Of a DNA stretch of 7,127 nt, positions 5,482 through 7,127 are shown piece after piece. A program made the translations under genes and the position numbers. This DNA is from Acidobacteriota bacterium. GTDB lineage: Bacteria; Acidobacteriota; Vicinamibacteria; Vicinamibacterales; JACQTH01. Numbering within the stretch: the stretch's first letter is position 1; every line of letters starts with the position of its first letter. The notes beneath the pieces were generated by a model. It was not told where the DNA came from, did no database searches, and saw only the letters and a list, made by a program, of their open reading frames with translations. Location: assembly GCA_016210935.1 (NCBI GenBank), contig JACQTH010000627.1, positions 1 through 7,127 on the forward strand, written 5' to 3'.

Positions 5482-6396
5482 GTGACATCAACAAAGCCGG
5501 CAATCGGCATCACCGTCGGTGATCCCGCCGGCATCGGCCCGGAGATCGCCGCCGCGGCGGCGGCCGATCGCCTGGTGATCGACGCCTGCCGGCCGGTCAT
5601 CTATGGCGACGAATACCTGCCGTCCTCCATGGAAGCCGCACGAGCTGGGATCACCATTGGCGCAGCGTCCGCCGCAGCGGGACGTGCGGCCTATGACCTC
5701 ATCGTCCGCGCGACCGAGGATGCTGTCGCGGGTCGAATCGACGCGATCGCCACGGCGCCGATTCACAAGGCGGCCTTCGCGATGGCGGGCTTGCCGTGGC
5801 GCGGCCACACGGAGCTGCTCGCGCACCTGACCGGCGCCGGTCCGGTCGCGATGATGTTCTACTCCGATGCGCTCCGCGTCATCCTCGCGACGGTGCACAT
5901 TCCGCTGGCCGAGGTGCCGGGGGCATTGACGAGGGAGCGGCTGACGACCGTCATTCGTCTGGCGGCCACCGAGCTTCCACGATTCGGATTTCCGCAGCCG
6001 CGGCTGGCGCTGGCGGGGTTGAATCCGCATGCGGGCGAGGACGGCTTGCTCGGCTCGGAAGAAGAGCGCACGTTGAAGCCGGCCGTGGCGCAGTGTCGCC
6101 GGGACGGCATCGAGATTGCCGGTCCGTTTCCGGCCGACACGGTGTTCGTGCGCGCGGCCCGCGGCGAGTTCGACGCGGTCATCGCCTGCTATCACGATCA
6201 GGGACTGATTCCGGCCAAGCTCGCGGCGTTCGGCCGCGCCGTCAATGTCACCCTGGGGCTGCCGATCATCCGAACGTCGGTCGATCATGGGACGGCGTTC
6301 GACATTGCCGGCACGGGTCAAGCGGATCCGGGCAGCATGGTACACGCGGTCCTCCTGGCGGCGCGTCTGGCGCGCGGGAATGCCTGCAAAGACTGA
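5482..6396 (+). CDS. pdxA: 4-hydroxythreonine-4-phosphate dehydrogenase
   Basis: This 304-residue cytosolic enzyme oxidises 4-phosphooxy-L-threonine with NAD(P), feeding the PdxA/PdxJ route to pyridoxine 5'-phosphate. The family signature GITVGDPAGIGPE is at 9-21, TAPIHKAAF with the Lys at 91-99, and GHTELLAHL at 108-116. The three metal-binding histidines are H139 (TVHIPL), H183 (LNPHAGEDGLLG) and H238 (CYHDQGLIPAK). GLPIIRTSVDHGTAFDIAG (259-277) is the closing motif. It is somewhat shorter than the E. coli enzyme (329 residues), mainly before TAPIHK. The GTG at 5482 is chosen because family members start a few residues before the GD-P-AGIGPE motif and a GGACGG lies 8 nt upstream. Starts at ATG 5437 or GTG 5425 would add a Pro-rich stretch encoded by the heptamer repeat and are less likely. 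A PdxA2-type sugar-acid phosphate dehydrogenase is possible but less likely. Its end overlaps smpB by 17 bp. Confidence 0.9.
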   Translation: MTSTKPAIGITVGDPAGIGPEIAAAAAADRLVIDACRPVIYGDEYLPSSMEAARAGITIGAASAAAGRAAYDLIVRATEDAVAGRIDAIATAPIHKAAFAMAGLPWRGHTELLAHLTGAGPVAMMFYSDALRVILATVHIPLAEVPGALTRERLTTVIRLAATELPRFGFPQPRLALAGLNPHAGEDGLLGSEEERTLKPAVAQCRRDGIEIAGPFPADTVFVRAARGEFDAVIACYHDQGLIPAKLAAFGRAVNVTLGLPIIRTSVDHGTAFDIAGTGQADPGSMVHAVLLAARLARGNACKD

Positions 6397-6877
6397 TAAA
6401 ACCGACCGGCAGAAGGCGGAGCGGATCGTCGCGGAAAACCGAAAGGCGTACCACGACTATCATCTGATCGAGACCTTCGAAGCCGGCATGGTGCTGCTCG
6501 GCACCGAGGTGAAAGCCATCCGCGAGGGCCGCGTGAACCTGCGTGACAGCTACGCGCGCGTCGAGGGCGGCGAGGTCTTCGTCTTCAACATCCACATCAG
6601 CCCCTACAGTCATCGCGGGTACGCGAACCACGAACCGCTGCGCCGCCGCAAGCTCCTGCTCCACGACTACGAGATCCGCAAGCTGCTCGGCAAGACCGTG
6701 GAGCGCGGCATGACGCTCGTGCCGGTCCGGATGTATTTCAAGAATGGGCGGGTGAAGCTCGCCATCAGCCTCGCCAAAGGGAAGCAGGCGCGTGACAAGC
6801 GCGAGACGGTCAAGCGCCGCGAAGCGGAGCGGGAGACCCGGGCGGCCATGAAGGAACGCCAGGGGAGGCGGCGGTAG
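6380..6877 (+). CDS. smpB: SsrA-binding protein SmpB
   Basis: This 165-residue protein binds tmRNA and delivers it to stalled ribosomes for trans-translation. Family motifs are continuous: NRKAYHDYHLIETFEAGMVL (about 20-39), LLGTEVKAIREGRVNLRDSY (39-58), HISPYSHRGYANHEPLRRRK (72-91), LLHDYEIRKLLG (93-104) and LVPVRMYFKNGRVKLAISLA (113-132). The basic C-terminal tail (KGKQARDKRETVKRREAERE onward) is the part that folds into a helix in the mRNA channel of the stalled ribosome. The ATG at 6380 lies 17 bp inside the pdxA end in another frame, suggesting translational coupling; there is only a weak GGG before it. The frame is open further upstream within pdxA, but those residues are not family-like. 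It is followed after 28 bp by a LacI-type gene. No tmRNA gene is visible in the window. Confidence 0.95.
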   Translation: MPAKTDKTDRQKAERIVAENRKAYHDYHLIETFEAGMVLLGTEVKAIREGRVNLRDSYARVEGGEVFVFNIHISPYSHRGYANHEPLRRRKLLLHDYEIRKLLGKTVERGMTLVPVRMYFKNGRVKLAISLAKGKQARDKRETVKRREAERETRAAMKERQGRRR

Positions 6878-6905
6878 GACTCGTCCGCGCTAGAGTAGGC
6901 CCGAC

Positions 6906-7127
6906 ATGAATCCCACCACGACTATGAAACGCATCGCCGCGGAGCTCGGCGTGTCCATTACGACGGTCTCCAAGGTGCTCAACAACCACCACGACATCGG
7001 ACGCGCCACGCGCGCGCGTGTGCTGGAGAAGGTGCGGGAGCTCGGCTACCGGCCGAACGCCATCGCCCGCAGCCTCACGCTGCGGCGCACCCATACCCTG
7101 GGGATCGTGATCCCCGATTTGATGCAC
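6906..7127 (+). CDS. LacI-family transcriptional regulator, partial (cut by window end)
   Basis: The 74 codons present form the N-terminal DNA-binding part of a LacI/GalR regulator. The helix-turn-helix is MKRIAAELGVSITTVSKVLN (7-26), followed by IGRATRARVLEKVRELGYRP (31-50), the hinge-helix region NAIARSLTLRRT (51-62) and the first strand of the sugar-binding domain, LGIVIPDL (65-72). Such proteins usually repress sugar-use genes and release DNA when a sugar binds; the ligand and target operon lie beyond the window. The ATG at 6906 has a weak AGTAGG about 8 nt upstream; the ATG at 6924 would also leave a complete helix-turn-helix. The gap after smpB is only 28 bp with no terminator, so read-through from the operon is possible. 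Confidence 0.9.
   Translation, partial: MNPTTTMKRIAAELGVSITTVSKVLNNHHDIGRATRARVLEKVRELGYRPNAIARSLTLRRTHTLGIVIPDLMH

Noticed and set aside
5488..6345. 285-residue open frame on the minus strand opposite pdxA
   Set aside because: It lies antisense to a gene with all PdxA motifs and has Arg-rich, low-information content typical of antisense frames in high-GC DNA.
1..7127. CRISPR array, tRNA, rRNA, insertion sequence, toxin-antitoxin or defence genes
   Set aside because: Looked for on both strands; no spaced direct repeats of CRISPR size, no cloverleaf-like sequence and no transposase or defence-protein motifs were seen.

Overview
This is GC-rich bacterial DNA (roughly two thirds G+C by eye) that looks like an ordinary chromosomal stretch. 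Protein style, gene content and intergenic heptamer and 9-mer repeats would suit a soil Acidobacteriota of the Vicinamibacteria type. That placement is an inference from general familiarity; no rRNA or other phylogenetic marker is present to prove it.

Left part (1-1205), minus strand: a short single-domain protein with a response-regulator receiver fold that has lost its phosphorylation residues (13-372). A gene-free stretch follows (373-750), with three tandem copies of a 9-bp unit ending in a perfect 18-bp palindrome. Next is a small predicted membrane-anchored protein of unknown function (751-1032), then a divergent spacer.

Middle part (1206-3539), plus strand: one class A penicillin-binding protein reading frame of 777 codons, interrupted at codon 383 by an in-frame TGA. 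The stop separates the glycosyltransferase half from the transpeptidase half, 12 codons before the active-site serine. Everything on either side is well conserved and in the same frame.

Right part (3559-7127), plus strand, tightly packed: holB (DNA polymerase III delta prime), a PSP1-domain protein of the RicT/YaaT type with a 7-cysteine Gly-rich tail, pdxA (vitamin B6 synthesis), smpB (trans-translation) overlapping the end of pdxA, and the start of a LacI-family regulator cut by the window end. The holB-ricT adjacency matches Bacillus. Between ricT and pdxA lies a symmetrical element: four G-rich heptamers facing four inverted heptamers across a 19-nt spacer.

The genes are mostly core cell functions (wall synthesis, replication, tRNA modification or RNA processing, cofactor synthesis, ribosome rescue), probably transcribed together without forming one pathway. 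I do not see a defence system, mobile element, CRISPR array or biosynthetic cluster. The strongest oddities are the interrupted PBP, the phosphorylation-dead receiver, the RicT Cys tail and the inverted heptamer arrays.
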